A stretch of DNA of 64,000 nucleotides from Cryobacterium lactosi (GTDB taxonomy: Bacteria; Actinomycetota; Actinomycetes; Actinomycetales; Microbacteriaceae): assembly GCF_004403945.1 (NCBI RefSeq), contig NZ_SOHM01000031.1, positions 274,532-338,531 on the forward strand. Reading direction: 5' to 3'. Both the position numbers and the translations under genes were made by a program. The notes below the pieces were generated by a model that searched no databases, had not been told where the DNA came from, and saw only the letters and a list, made by a program, of their open reading frames with translations. Positions 46,258 to 55,740 of this stretch are shown here, piece after piece (within the stretch, counting starts at the first letter, position 1; the number at the start of each line of letters is the position of its first letter).

Positions 46258-46270
46258 TAAATCGTTACAC
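46258..46270 (-). promoter_or_regulatory. LacI-type operator over the predicted transcription start
   Basis: TAAATCGTTACAC on the + strand, an inverted near-copy of 46134-46146, with the central CG step typical of LacI-family sites. Its position just after the -10 box would block transcription. Confidence 0.65.
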
Positions 46271-46391
46271 CAGTCAGACGGGCCAGAGTCACGAGCTTGG
46301 CCCCCAACGGCGGTACGACGACGACGAAGACGTCTGAGTTTGCGGCAGCGTCGCCACCAACTAATTCACTCCCCGTGAAGGGAAAATGCTC

Positions 46392-47747
46392 ATGAACTTT
46401 CGGACAGCACGAACGACTTCCACGAGACAGGCTGTGACAGCCAGCGGCGCAACACGGCGCCACGTGGCCCTGCGGTATTCCGCCCTCGGCACCGCGGCGG
46501 TCCTGGCCCTGGCCCTGTCTGCATGCTCCGCCGAGGAGGGGTCGGCGACTGAAGACTCCGATACGGTCAGCGGCGACATCACCCTGCTCACGCCCATCTA
46601 CGAAGGCGCGGCCGGCCAACGCCTGCTCGAGGACGAACTGCTGCCGCAGTTCTACGAGCAGTACCCGGATGTGACCGTCACCGTGGACTACACCAACTTC
46701 GCCCGGCTGAACGAAAAACTCACCACCGGGGTCGTCTCCGGCCTGGTGCCCGACGTCATGATGATGGGTGTCGGCTGGGTCGAGGCCTTCGCCGACAAGG
46801 GTGTGCTGGCCAATCTCTCCGAGTCCGGTATCAGCGTCGCCGACCTCGAGAAGTCGACCACGCCGGAGATCGTTCAGGCCGGCGTGTGGGAGGGCGACGT
46901 CTACGGCGTGCCGATCATGCTCGATGCCCGTTTCGGCGTCGCCCGGATGGACCTGTTGCGGGAGGCCGGCTACGACGCCCCGCCCAGCACCTGGGCCGAA
47001 CTTGTGGAGATGGCCGAGGCCCTCACGGTGCGCTCGGACAGCGGCTCCCTCGAACGGGCCGGCTTCGACGTACTCTCGCTGGATGCCCGGCAAATGTACG
47101 AGACCATGCTGTTCTCCTCGGGTGGCACACTGTTCAACGACGACAACACCGCGCCGGCGTTCAACTCCGACGAGGGTATCGAGGCCCTGGAATCCGTGGT
47201 CGACCTCATCCACACCAGCAAGGTGGAGGACACCGGTTTCTCCTCGACCAAGGAAACCGTCAACCCGCTGATCAACGGCCGCGCGGCCATGGGTATCGCG
47301 CACAACAACCTCTGGACCCAGACCCTGGAGGCCGCCCCTGAGCTGCTGCCGGAGCTTGAGCCATTCCTGATCCCCGGAGACGCGCCGGGCATGTTCGTCG
47401 GCGGCACCCTGGCCACGATGTCGAAGGGCTCCGAGCACCCGGCGGCCGCCCAGGCCCTGCTCGAATTCCTCGCCAGCCCCGGACCGGCCCTGGCCGCGAA
47501 CGAACAGCGTGGCAACATCCCGGCCCTTACCGAACTGCTCGACAGCGATTACGCCCAGGGCAACCGGTTGGTGCAGTTCTCGATGGAGAACCTCGACGTG
47601 GCCAAGCGTGAGGGCGGACCCAGCGAGTGGCTCGGACTGCGCGGCGAGATCGCGCCCGCCATCGAGTCCGCCCTGTTGGCGCAGAAGACCCCGAAGCAGG
47701 CTCTGGACGACCTCGCCGACCTGTTCACCTCCAAGATGGGCGGTTGA
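46392..47747 (+). CDS. Extracellular sugar-binding lipoprotein of an ABC importer
   Basis: A 451-residue family 1 solute-binding protein. A long N-region precedes the lipobox LSAC (Cys45), so it should be a lipoprotein on the outer face of the membrane. The fold shows ITLLTPIYEGAAGQRLLEDE at the start and the usual MGIAHNNLWTQT and FLIPGDAPGMFVGG regions. It delivers an oligosaccharide to the two permeases that follow. GAAGGG lies nine bases before this ATG; an ATG at 46386 is too close to it. First structural gene of the operon. Confidence 0.92.
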   Translation: MNFRTARTTSTRQAVTASGATRRHVALRYSALGTAAVLALALSACSAEEGSATEDSDTVSGDITLLTPIYEGAAGQRLLEDELLPQFYEQYPDVTVTVDYTNFARLNEKLTTGVVSGLVPDVMMMGVGWVEAFADKGVLANLSESGISVADLEKSTTPEIVQAGVWEGDVYGVPIMLDARFGVARMDLLREAGYDAPPSTWAELVEMAEALTVRSDSGSLERAGFDVLSLDARQMYETMLFSSGGTLFNDDNTAPAFNSDEGIEALESVVDLIHTSKVEDTGFSSTKETVNPLINGRAAMGIAHNNLWTQTLEAAPELLPELEPFLIPGDAPGMFVGGTLATMSKGSEHPAAAQALLEFLASPGPALAANEQRGNIPALTELLDSDYAQGNRLVQFSMENLDVAKREGGPSEWLGLRGEIAPAIESALLAQKTPKQALDDLADLFTSKMGG

Positions 47748-47749
47748 CC

Positions 47750-48706
47750 ATGAGCGCATCCACGCGCCCCGCCCCAACGACCAGACTTCTCCGCCCGGCC
47801 CGGGCCCTGCCGAGTGCACCCCGGCGGCCCGACCGGTCACGGTCCCAGCGCAAGCTGAGCCGGGCCGGCTGGCTGATGGTGACGCCGGCCGTCGCTCACA
47901 TCGGGCTCTGGACCGCCCTGCCGGTGCTGGCGACCTTCGCCCTGAGCCTGACCGACTACAACATCTTCGACGCCCCGCGTTGGATCGGGATCGACAACTA
48001 CATCCAGATCTGGAACGATCCCACCTTCCGCCTGGCCACCTGGAACACCGTCGTCTACACGTTCTGGACGGTGCCGGTGTCGATGGCCATCGCCATGGTC
48101 ATCGCTGTGGCGCTCAACCAGAACCTCTGGCTGCGCACCTGGTACCGCACCGCGTTCTTCCTGCCGCAGGTCACGGCCACGGTCGCGATCGCGATGGTGT
48201 GGCTGTGGATCTACAACCCGCAGCAGGGACTCCTCAACGCGGCGCTGTCGGTCATCGGCATCCCCGGGCAGGCCTGGCTGGCCAACCCGGACTGGTCCCT
48301 CTGGGCCGTCATCCTGGTCGGGGCCTGGCAGGGCATCGGCATCAAGATGCTCATCTATATCGCCGCCCTGCAGAACGTGGACAACAGCCTGTACGAAGCG
48401 GCGTCCGTGGACGGGGCCTCTGTGGTGCGCAAGTTCTTCGCCATCACGCTGCCGATGCTCAAGCCGGCCACGTTCTTCGTGCTCGTCATCTCGATCATCG
48501 GAGCCTTCCAGGTATTCGACCAGATCTACGTCCTCACCGACGGCGGCCCGGCGAACGCGACGACCATGATGACCTACGAGGTCTACCGGTCCGCCTTCCA
48601 GAACTTCCAGATGGGCCTCGCCTCGGCGCAGTCCGTCTGCCTCTTCGCCTTCCTGCTCGTGATGACCTTGATCAGCCGACGTGCGACCCGAGGTGATGAC
48701 GAATGA
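47750..48706 (+). CDS. Sugar ABC transporter permease, MalF/UgpA-like
   Basis: A 318-residue CUT1-family permease with six transmembrane helices. The EAA loop reads NSLYEAASVDGASVVRKFFA, and QVFDQIYVLTDGGPANATTMM is typical of the UgpA/LacF group. It starts two bases after the binding-protein stop and overlaps the next permease by four bases. No ATPase gene is in the cluster, so a shared MsmX-type ATPase encoded elsewhere probably energises it. Confidence 0.93.
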   Translation: MSASTRPAPTTRLLRPARALPSAPRRPDRSRSQRKLSRAGWLMVTPAVAHIGLWTALPVLATFALSLTDYNIFDAPRWIGIDNYIQIWNDPTFRLATWNTVVYTFWTVPVSMAIAMVIAVALNQNLWLRTWYRTAFFLPQVTATVAIAMVWLWIYNPQQGLLNAALSVIGIPGQAWLANPDWSLWAVILVGAWQGIGIKMLIYIAALQNVDNSLYEAASVDGASVVRKFFAITLPMLKPATFFVLVISIIGAFQVFDQIYVLTDGGPANATTMMTYEVYRSAFQNFQMGLASAQSVCLFAFLLVMTLISRRATRGDDE

Positions 48707-49629
48707 CCACCACACGGATGCAGCCGGGCACGACCCCGGCAGCGGTCCCGAAGCCGCGCATCAAGCGGCGGCGGCCGTGGAAGGGCAGGCTGCTGCTCAA
48801 CGTGATCCTCAGCCTCGGCGCGTTCACCATGATCATCCCGTTCCTCTGGATGATCGCCACCTCGCTGAAGTCACCGGCTGAGCTGGCGCAGTTCCCGCCG
48901 ACACTGCTGCCGCAGGTCTGGCAGTGGAGCAACTACAGCGAGGCCCTGCAGGCGGCTCCGTTCCACCTGTACTTCCGCAACAGCTTCCTGATCTCGGCGG
49001 GGCACACCATCATCACCCTGGTGCTGGGCTCGATGGCCGGGTACGCGCTGGCCCGCATTCCGTTCCGCGGGCGGGAATGGGTGTTCATGGGCTTTGTCGC
49101 GATGCTGATGATCCCCACGTACACGAAGATCGTGCCGCAGTTCCTACTGGTGAAGTTCATGCCGCTCTTCGGCGGCAACGACATCTTCGGCCAGGGCGGC
49201 ACGGGCTGGCTGAACACCTGGTGGGCACTCATCATCCCCGGCGGGCTCAGCGCCACGGCGATCTTCCTGTTCCGGCAGTTCTATCTCTCACTGCCGCGCG
49301 AACTCGAAGAAGCAGCCCGGCTCGACGGCCTGAACGAGTTCCGCATCTACGCCCAGATCTACACGCCGCTGATCAAGCCGGCGCTGGCCACCGTGGCCCT
49401 GCTCACCTTCCAGGAGAGCTGGAACAACTTCCTCTGGCCGTTGCTGGTCACCACCAGGGACGACCTCCGGGTGATCCAGGTGGGGCTGGCGGTCTTCCAA
49501 CAGCTCGACAGCACCTCGTGGCACTACCTGATGGCCGGCACCACCCTGGCCACCGTTCCCATGGTCGTGCTGTTCCTCTTCTGCCAGAAGTATTTCATCC
49601 AGGGATTCACCCATGCCGGCATCAAATAG
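48703..49629 (+). CDS. Carbohydrate ABC transporter permease, MalG/UgpE-like
   Basis: A 308-residue CUT1-family permease. Hydrophobic helices begin at about residue 28; the EAA loop is RELEEAARLDGLNEFRIYAQ and the C-terminal FIQGFTHAGIK is the family ending. Its ATG overlaps the stop of the previous permease (ATGA). It forms the translocation pore with that subunit. Confidence 0.93.
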   Translation: MTTTRMQPGTTPAAVPKPRIKRRRPWKGRLLLNVILSLGAFTMIIPFLWMIATSLKSPAELAQFPPTLLPQVWQWSNYSEALQAAPFHLYFRNSFLISAGHTIITLVLGSMAGYALARIPFRGREWVFMGFVAMLMIPTYTKIVPQFLLVKFMPLFGGNDIFGQGGTGWLNTWWALIIPGGLSATAIFLFRQFYLSLPRELEEAARLDGLNEFRIYAQIYTPLIKPALATVALLTFQESWNNFLWPLLVTTRDDLRVIQVGLAVFQQLDSTSWHYLMAGTTLATVPMVVLFLFCQKYFIQGFTHAGIK

Positions 49630-49675
49630 TGCGGCATCCGGAACGACACCACTACACCCCACCAAAGGACTCACC

Positions 49676-50485
49676 ATGCCGAACGACACCGCACCCCGTA
49701 CCCCCTCGCCGCTCGGCGGCCTGCAGCTCGACCTCACCGGCCGACGCGCCCTGGTCACCGGTGGCGGCAGCGGTATCGGCGCCGCCATCGCCAGGGCCCT
49801 GGGCGCTCGGGGCGCCGATGTCGCCGTGCACTACGCGAACAGCAAGGACGGCGCTGAGGCCGTCGCCGGTGAGCTGATCGGAGCGGGGCGGCGCGCCATC
49901 GCCATCGGCGGCGACCTCACCGACCCGGCCCAGGCATCCGCCGTGGTGGCCGCCGCGGCCGCGCACCTGGGCGGCATCGACATCGTGGTGAACAATGCCG
50001 GCCACCTCGTTGGACGAGCCACCGTGGCCGAAATGTCCGACGAACACTGGGCGAGCGTGCTCTCGGTGAACGTCTCGAGCAGCTTCTACGTCACCCGCGC
50101 CGCCGTGCCGTACCTGGCCGAATCGGCCGCGGGGCGCGTGGTGCTGATGTCGTCGCTGGCCGGCGAGAACGGCGGCGGCGCCGGGTCGGTGGCCTACGCC
50201 ACCGCCAAGGCCGCCGTCGTGGGGTTCGCCCGCGGACTGGCCAAGGAACTCGCCGCCGACAAGATCACCGTCAACGCCCTGGCGCCCGGCTTCATCGAGG
50301 ACACGGCCTTCCACAACACCTTCACCCCGACGGCCGCACAGCAGAACATCGTCGCCGGCCTGCCCCTGCAACGGCCGGGGACGGTCGACGATGTCGCCGG
50401 CGCCGTGCTGTACCTGGCCTCGGATCTCTCGTCGTTCGTCACCGGTCAAGTGATCGACATCAACGGCGGGGCGAACTTCCGGTGA
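49676..50485 (+). CDS. SDR family oxidoreductase, candidate DEH (unsaturated uronate) reductase
   Basis: A 269-residue short-chain dehydrogenase. The cofactor motif TGGGSGIG is at residues 28-35, NNAG stabilises the core, and the catalytic YATAK places Tyr174 and Lys178, with a Ser in LMSSLAGENGG. From its place between a transporter and lyase/KDG genes, the likely reaction is reduction of 4-deoxy-L-erythro-5-hexoseulose uronate (DEH) to 2-keto-3-deoxygluconate, as done by SDR enzymes of alginate degraders. A KduD-like role is the alternative. AAAGGA precedes the ATG at 49676. Confidence 0.88.
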   Translation: MPNDTAPRTPSPLGGLQLDLTGRRALVTGGGSGIGAAIARALGARGADVAVHYANSKDGAEAVAGELIGAGRRAIAIGGDLTDPAQASAVVAAAAAHLGGIDIVVNNAGHLVGRATVAEMSDEHWASVLSVNVSSSFYVTRAAVPYLAESAAGRVVLMSSLAGENGGGAGSVAYATAKAAVVGFARGLAKELAADKITVNALAPGFIEDTAFHNTFTPTAAQQNIVAGLPLQRPGTVDDVAGAVLYLASDLSSFVTGQVIDINGGANFR

Positions 50486-52365
50486 CCGGCGTGCAGCACG
50501 CTAGGGGCGGGTGGTGGCACGACTACGTCTGCCCCACCCACGGCACGGAACTGGAACCCCGCTCAGGCGACGCCTACCCGTGCCGGTACGGCTGCCGGCT
50601 CACCGGCGAACCGTTCGCCTCGGCCTGGACCGTCTACACGCATCAGGCCGGGGCCCGCCGGGCCCGGCTGCTCGCTCACCGCCACACCAGCGCCCGGGCT
50701 CGCGGAGTCGTCGACACCGCTGACCGGGACGAGGCCGTACGCGTCGTGAGGGAGTTCGCCGAGGTCTACGCCGACATCGCCGCGGCCGGCTGGAGCACCC
50801 AGAGCGAACCGTGGATGCTGCGCGGCAAGCTCTTCGCCCAGGCCCTGACCGAGGCGATCTGGGCGGTGCAACTGGCGGATGCCGTGGCCGAACTGGCCAC
50901 CGACGACGCGGCCAGGCCCGCCCTCGGCGCCCCGGTGGTGAGCCTGCTGACCGGGCTGCTGGCCACGATCACGTCGGCCCGGCAGACCCTGGTGGTGCAC
51001 AAGAACGACCCGACCAGCAACTACGTGGCCTGGATCGATGCCGCCGGAACCACCCTGAACCGGGCCCTGGTGGCCCTCGGCCACGCCGACGACGGGCAGA
51101 ACTGGGTCGGCCGCACCATCGAGCATGCCCGGCTCGCGATCGGCGCTGACGGTTGGGAGTGGGAGGGATCCACCTACTATCACCTGTTCGTGCTGCGGGC
51201 CTACCTGCTTGCGCTCCGCGGCACCGAGCCGGCCGCGCTGCCCGCCGACGCCGCCGAACGGCTCGCCGACATGGTGCGGGTGCTGGCCGACCTGGCCGCA
51301 CCGGACGGTACCCTGCCGATGCTCCACGACGGACCGTACGACCGGGTGCCTGCCCACCTCGAGGTGCTCGAGGTATGCGTGCTGGCCGGCCAGCTCTGGG
51401 CAGATTCCCCCCTCGACGCGGTGGAAGCGGCGACCCGCCGATCGCTCGGGACCGCCCACGACGGACTCGAAGACCTCCTCACCGGCTGGTTCGGCGGCCC
51501 GGCGCTGCTCGCGCCCACCCGCGAGGCGGTACCGGCCGGACCGCGGCCATCCGTGCTCTTCGCGAACGCCGGCTACGCGGTGCTCCGCGACCCGGGTGAC
51601 ACCTGGCAGGCCGTACTCGACGCCGGTCCGCACGGTGGTTCGCACGGCCACCTCGACAAGCTCGGCCTCTACCTCTACGGCACCGGGGTGGCCTGGCAGC
51701 CCGCACCCGGTGTGCCGCCGTACGCCAGCACCCTGCGCCGCGGCTACTACGCCCGCACCCTGGCGCACCCCACCGTGCGGGTCGACGACCTCGACCAGCT
51801 GCCCGCGACGGGCCAGGTGGAGGACTTCTCGGCAACCCGCGTCGTGGCCAGCGCCGGCGACGCCATCGCCGGGGTCTCCCTGCGGCGCGAGCTCGTGATG
51901 ACCGACGACTACCTGCTCGACATCGTGCACGCGGTCGTGGACGACCCCACCGGCGACACCGACACCACCGGCGGGCGCCGGATGACGCTCGCCCTCCGGC
52001 CGGCGGTGCCCCTCACGATCACGGCTGAGGGCAGTGCCTGGCGCACCAGCTGGGCGGCCAGCCGACACGGCGACCCGACGCGGCGCCCGGCGCCCGGCGC
52101 CGCCGAGCTGCACGGCTTCCACCGCGCCACGGCGCCGGCGGTGCTGCTGGCCGCACCCGGCCGCGGGCCCTCCGACGACCCGGCCCGGAGCCTCACGAAC
52201 GCGGACTGGACCGTCACGGGACACGAGGCCTGGTTCGTCTCGGTCTACTCGCCCGGCACCGCCGTCGTGCGCGATGTGGTTCTGCACTCCGGCGCGGCCG
52301 GCCTCACCGCCGTCACGGTCCTCCGCGCTGACGAATGCTCCACCGTCCACGAGGTGACCCGATGA
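50482..52365 (+). CDS. Heparinase II/III-like polysaccharide lyase (first of two)
   Basis: A 627-residue protein: an all-helical toroid domain (about 60-330) followed by a heparinase II/III beta-sandwich domain. The conserved region around the metal/catalytic His is GPHGGSHGHLDKLGLYLYG, and TLAHPTVRVDD follows. It has no signal peptide, so it should cleave imported oligosaccharides in the cytoplasm by beta-elimination, the role of exo-type oligo-uronide lyases (PL15/PL17-like). The N-terminus has a Cys pair (VCPTHG, YPCRYGC) of unknown use. The GTG start overlaps the SDR stop. Confidence 0.85.
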   Translation: MTGVQHARGGWWHDYVCPTHGTELEPRSGDAYPCRYGCRLTGEPFASAWTVYTHQAGARRARLLAHRHTSARARGVVDTADRDEAVRVVREFAEVYADIAAAGWSTQSEPWMLRGKLFAQALTEAIWAVQLADAVAELATDDAARPALGAPVVSLLTGLLATITSARQTLVVHKNDPTSNYVAWIDAAGTTLNRALVALGHADDGQNWVGRTIEHARLAIGADGWEWEGSTYYHLFVLRAYLLALRGTEPAALPADAAERLADMVRVLADLAAPDGTLPMLHDGPYDRVPAHLEVLEVCVLAGQLWADSPLDAVEAATRRSLGTAHDGLEDLLTGWFGGPALLAPTREAVPAGPRPSVLFANAGYAVLRDPGDTWQAVLDAGPHGGSHGHLDKLGLYLYGTGVAWQPAPGVPPYASTLRRGYYARTLAHPTVRVDDLDQLPATGQVEDFSATRVVASAGDAIAGVSLRRELVMTDDYLLDIVHAVVDDPTGDTDTTGGRRMTLALRPAVPLTITAEGSAWRTSWAASRHGDPTRRPAPGAAELHGFHRATAPAVLLAAPGRGPSDDPARSLTNADWTVTGHEAWFVSVYSPGTAVVRDVVLHSGAAGLTAVTVLRADECSTVHEVTR

Positions 52366-54380
52366 GCGCCGCACCGATCACCGTCGTGAGCCGGCCGCTG
52401 CTGCTCGCCGGGCACGAAGACCGGTTGCGCGCCGAGATCCTCACGGTGAAGGCCGCGCAGTTCCGCCGGCTGGTCGACGAGTGCGAACGGTACCGGGCCC
52501 TGCCGCTGGCGCCCGCGCATCCGGATGCGTCGATCACCTACCTCGGTGCCGCCGCAGCCAACCTGGCGCTGGCCTACCGGCTGACCGGCCAGGAGCACTA
52601 CCTCACCGAGCTGCGCCGCTGGCTCGACGTGGCCGTGGGCTACCCGCACTGGGGCAAGGCGCACCTGCCCGACCACGACCTCGACGCGGGTTGGCTGCTG
52701 CACGGCCTCGGCCTGGCCTATTCCTGGGCGGGCGACGCCCTGCCGGAACCCGAACGGGCGCGGCTGCGGGACAAGCTCATCCTGCAGGGCGGCCGGCTGC
52801 ACGAGTTCGCGGTCGCCTCAGAGGGCGGCTGGTGGGCCTCGTCGTACTGGCAGAACCACAACTGGATCTGCTTCGCCGGCCTGGCCACGGCTGCCTACGC
52901 CGTCGCGGCCGAGCATCCTGACGCTCGGGCCTGGTCCGACCTGGCCAAGGCCAACTTCGACACCGTGCTCGACCTGCTGCCCGATGACGGCTCGAACAAC
53001 GAGGGTGTCGTGTACTGGCGCTACGGCGTGCCGTGGCTGGTGAGCTACCTCGATGTGCTGCGCTGGGCGGAGGGAACCGACTGGTTCGCCCGCAGCGCCT
53101 ACCTGAGGGAGACCTTCTGGTACCGGCTCTACCAGGCCGCGCCGGACCTCGAACGCATCGTCAACCACGGCGACTGCCACGACCGGCGCAGTGGCCACTC
53201 CGTCGCCCTGTACTACAAGCTGGCCGCCGAATACGGCATCGGGCAGGCCCAGTGGCTGGCGCGCCAGGTGGCCGACGGATTCTTCTGGCGGGAGGCCTAC
53301 GAGAGCGGCGTCCGGCCCGGTGTGCGCGCCGAGGCCTACCAGGAACTGCTCTGGTTCGACCCGACCGTGGCCGAGGCCGACCCGCAGAGCCTCCCGACCA
53401 GCCGGTTCTTCCCCGACCTCGGACTGGTGGTCGGGCGCACCTCCTGGCAGCCGGATGCGACGCTCGTCTCTGTGAAGGCGGCCCCTGGCGGCGGTCACAC
53501 GGCCTGGACCGCCTCGGCGAAGCTCGACCGCGAACACGGCTGGACCACCCTCAACGCCGGCCACCAACACCCGGATGCCGGCAGTTTCGTGATCCTCGGG
53601 CACGGCTCCTACCTCGCCATCGACGAGGGCTACTCGAGCCGCAAACGCACCGCGCACCACAACGGGGTGCTCGTGGACGGTCACGGCTTCGTGAACGAAG
53701 ACCGCTACCACGTGTTCGAGAACCTGGACCGGCAGCACACCGCCGAGGTCCTGACCACCACCCTCGACGGCGGCTGGGTGCACACCGTGAGCGAGATCGG
53801 CGCGATGTACGACCCCGCCCTCGGCGTGCAGCGGCTGCGCCGGCATCTGGTGATGTCACCGGCAGGAACTGTCTTCACCGTCGACGAGTGCGTGGCGCGC
53901 GACCCGAGCGCCTTCACCTGGTTGCTGCAGACCGACAACCCGCCCGCGGCGCACGGCGACGGCCGCTATCTCGCCCAGGCTGGCAGCGGATGCCTGCTCG
54001 TCACGCTGCTGGAACCGGTCGACGTCCACACCGACGTCATCACGAGCACGGTGCAGGCCAACCCCACCTCGTCGACGCCCGCGTTGGCGATCGTGACCGA
54101 GCAGCACACCCTGCGCCGCACGACCGGACCCGTCACGGCCGCGGTCTTCGTCACCGTGCTCGAACCGCGCGCCTGGAACGACACCGAGGCCGGGGTCTCG
54201 ACCGCGAACATCCGCGGCCGGACGGTGCACCTGGCCCTCGGCCGGGCCGGGCGCCAGGAACACGTCGCCCTGCACCTCGACGGGCAGAGCATCGAGCTGG
54301 CCGCCGCTGCCGGCGCGGCTCAGGTGCGCGGGGCGGGATTCGCCGCCCGGACCGGCCCCGACGAGATGAGCACCCCATGA
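52362..54380 (+). CDS. Heparinase II/III-like lyase with DUF4962-type N-terminus (second of two)
   Basis: A 672-residue protein. The N-terminal helical toroid has ASSYWQNHNWICFAG and NNEGVVYWRYGVPWL, and the sandwich domain has LNAGHQHPDAGSFVILGHG, the metal-binding His region of oligo-alginate/heparinase-type lyases, with NHGDCHDRRSGHS between them. Little local identity to the preceding lyase is visible, so it is not a recent duplicate and probably has a different specificity. No signal peptide. Its ATG overlaps the stop of the first lyase gene (ATGA). Confidence 0.85.
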   Translation: MSAAPITVVSRPLLLAGHEDRLRAEILTVKAAQFRRLVDECERYRALPLAPAHPDASITYLGAAAANLALAYRLTGQEHYLTELRRWLDVAVGYPHWGKAHLPDHDLDAGWLLHGLGLAYSWAGDALPEPERARLRDKLILQGGRLHEFAVASEGGWWASSYWQNHNWICFAGLATAAYAVAAEHPDARAWSDLAKANFDTVLDLLPDDGSNNEGVVYWRYGVPWLVSYLDVLRWAEGTDWFARSAYLRETFWYRLYQAAPDLERIVNHGDCHDRRSGHSVALYYKLAAEYGIGQAQWLARQVADGFFWREAYESGVRPGVRAEAYQELLWFDPTVAEADPQSLPTSRFFPDLGLVVGRTSWQPDATLVSVKAAPGGGHTAWTASAKLDREHGWTTLNAGHQHPDAGSFVILGHGSYLAIDEGYSSRKRTAHHNGVLVDGHGFVNEDRYHVFENLDRQHTAEVLTTTLDGGWVHTVSEIGAMYDPALGVQRLRRHLVMSPAGTVFTVDECVARDPSAFTWLLQTDNPPAAHGDGRYLAQAGSGCLLVTLLEPVDVHTDVITSTVQANPTSSTPALAIVTEQHTLRRTTGPVTAAVFVTVLEPRAWNDTEAGVSTANIRGRTVHLALGRAGRQEHVALHLDGQSIELAAAAGAAQVRGAGFAARTGPDEMSTP

Positions 54381-55042
54381 CCGCCGCAACCCGGCAGCCA
54401 CGAAACCGACCCGCCCCGGCCGCCACCCGCGGATGGGAGCAGAGGCTGCTGGCCGCCATGGCCTACCCGGCGAACCTCGCGTTCGTGGGAGTGGCCGCGC
54501 TCATCCTGGCCCTGCCGGTGGTGACCATCCTGCCTGCCTCGGTGGCGGCGGCGCGCGCCCTGCGCCTCTGGCTGCAGGACGGCGAGACCGCGGTGTTCAC
54601 CGCCACCTTCCGTGAGTTCGGCGCCACCTGGCGGCGCACCCTGCCTCTGGGCGTCACCAGCGTCGCCGTGGTGCTTCTGCTCCTGGTCGACAGCGTCTTC
54701 CTCGGCCAACAGCTCAGCACGGCCGGCGCAGGCGCGAGCCCGGTGGCGCTGGTCCTGGCCGCAGCCACGGTGCCCGTCGCCCTGGCCGTGGCCCTGCTGT
54801 TGCTAGCCCTACCGGTGGCCGCGGCCCGAAGCCGCGAGGGCACTCGACGCCAGTGGCTGCTGGAAGCGGGTTACCTGATCGCCCGCCGGCCCGTGCAGGC
54901 GCTGCTCATGCTCGCGATCGTCGTTGCCTTCGCCCTCACCTGCTATCTACTGCCCACCCTGGTGCCGTTCTTCGGCCTTTCCCTGCCCGTCTACCTCGCC
55001 CTCGTCACCCTGGGCCGGGACACGGGCGGCACACCCTCATGA
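54377..55042 (+). CDS. DUF624 (YesL-like) membrane protein
   Basis: A 221-residue protein with about five hydrophobic segments and the DUF624 pattern of a first helix followed by WLQDGETAVFTATFREFGATW. YesL-type proteins are found in polysaccharide-utilisation clusters of Gram-positive bacteria, for example the rhamnogalacturonan locus of Bacillus subtilis, and have no assigned activity. Overlaps on both sides (ATGA) place it firmly in this operon. Confidence 0.85.
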   Translation: MTAATRQPRNRPAPAATRGWEQRLLAAMAYPANLAFVGVAALILALPVVTILPASVAAARALRLWLQDGETAVFTATFREFGATWRRTLPLGVTSVAVVLLLLVDSVFLGQQLSTAGAGASPVALVLAAATVPVALAVALLLLALPVAAARSREGTRRQWLLEAGYLIARRPVQALLMLAIVVAFALTCYLLPTLVPFFGLSLPVYLALVTLGRDTGGTPS

Positions 55043-55740
55043 CCGGAGCATCCGTGAACCTGACCTCCACCGCGCCCGCAGCAGCAATCGAACGGCGCAC
55101 CCCCTCGGACCTGCTTCGGCAGAACCCGCTGATTGCCGTGCTGCGCGCGGCGCGCGCCACCGACTACGACCGCGTCGTGGAGGTGCTCGCCGACGCCGGG
55201 GTGCGCTCCATCGAGCTGACCCTCAGCACGCTGGGCACCTTCGAGCACCTGCCCGCCCTGCAGGCGAGCCTGGGCGAGCGGGTCGAGATCGGCATCGGCA
55301 CCATCGTGTCCGCCGATCAGGCCCGCCGCGCCATCGATGCCGGTGCCGATTACCTGGTCACGCCGGTCGTCGACCTCGAGGTCATCAACCTGGCTGTTGG
55401 CGCCGGGACCCCGATCTATGCGGGCGGTCTCACCCCGACCGAGCTCTATTCGGCCTGGGCCGCCGGCGTCACCGCGGTCAAGATCTTTCCGGCCCAGACC
55501 GTGGGCAGCGCCTACGCCACGCACCTGCGGGGCCCGTTCCCCGACCTGCAATTCCTGCCATCGGGTGGGGTGGGCCTGGCCGACGTTCCTGCATGGCTGC
55601 GAGCCGGAGCCGTGGCCGTGAGCCTCGGCGGCCCGCTGCTCGGTGACGCCCTCGACGGTGGATCCCTGGTCGCGTTGGCCGACCGGGCCCGGCGTGCCGT
55701 GGACGTCGTGCGGGAAGCCCGCGACGGCGGCCGGTCATGA
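55039..55740 (+). CDS. eda: KDPG/KHG aldolase (bifunctional 4-hydroxy-2-oxoglutarate aldolase family)
   Basis: A 233-residue class I aldolase. The Schiff-base Lys is Lys148 in GVTAVKIFPA and the catalytic Glu is Glu59 in RSIELTLST. The loop DYLVTPVVDLEVI and PSGGVGLADVPAWL are typical of the Eda family. It should cleave 2-keto-3-deoxy-6-phosphogluconate to pyruvate and glyceraldehyde 3-phosphate, the last step after the adjacent kinase. ATGA overlap with the DUF624 gene; a GTG at 55051 is a weaker start. Confidence 0.9.
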   Translation: MTGASVNLTSTAPAAAIERRTPSDLLRQNPLIAVLRAARATDYDRVVEVLADAGVRSIELTLSTLGTFEHLPALQASLGERVEIGIGTIVSADQARRAIDAGADYLVTPVVDLEVINLAVGAGTPIYAGGLTPTELYSAWAAGVTAVKIFPAQTVGSAYATHLRGPFPDLQFLPSGGVGLADVPAWLRAGAVAVSLGGPLLGDALDGGSLVALADRARRAVDVVREARDGGRS

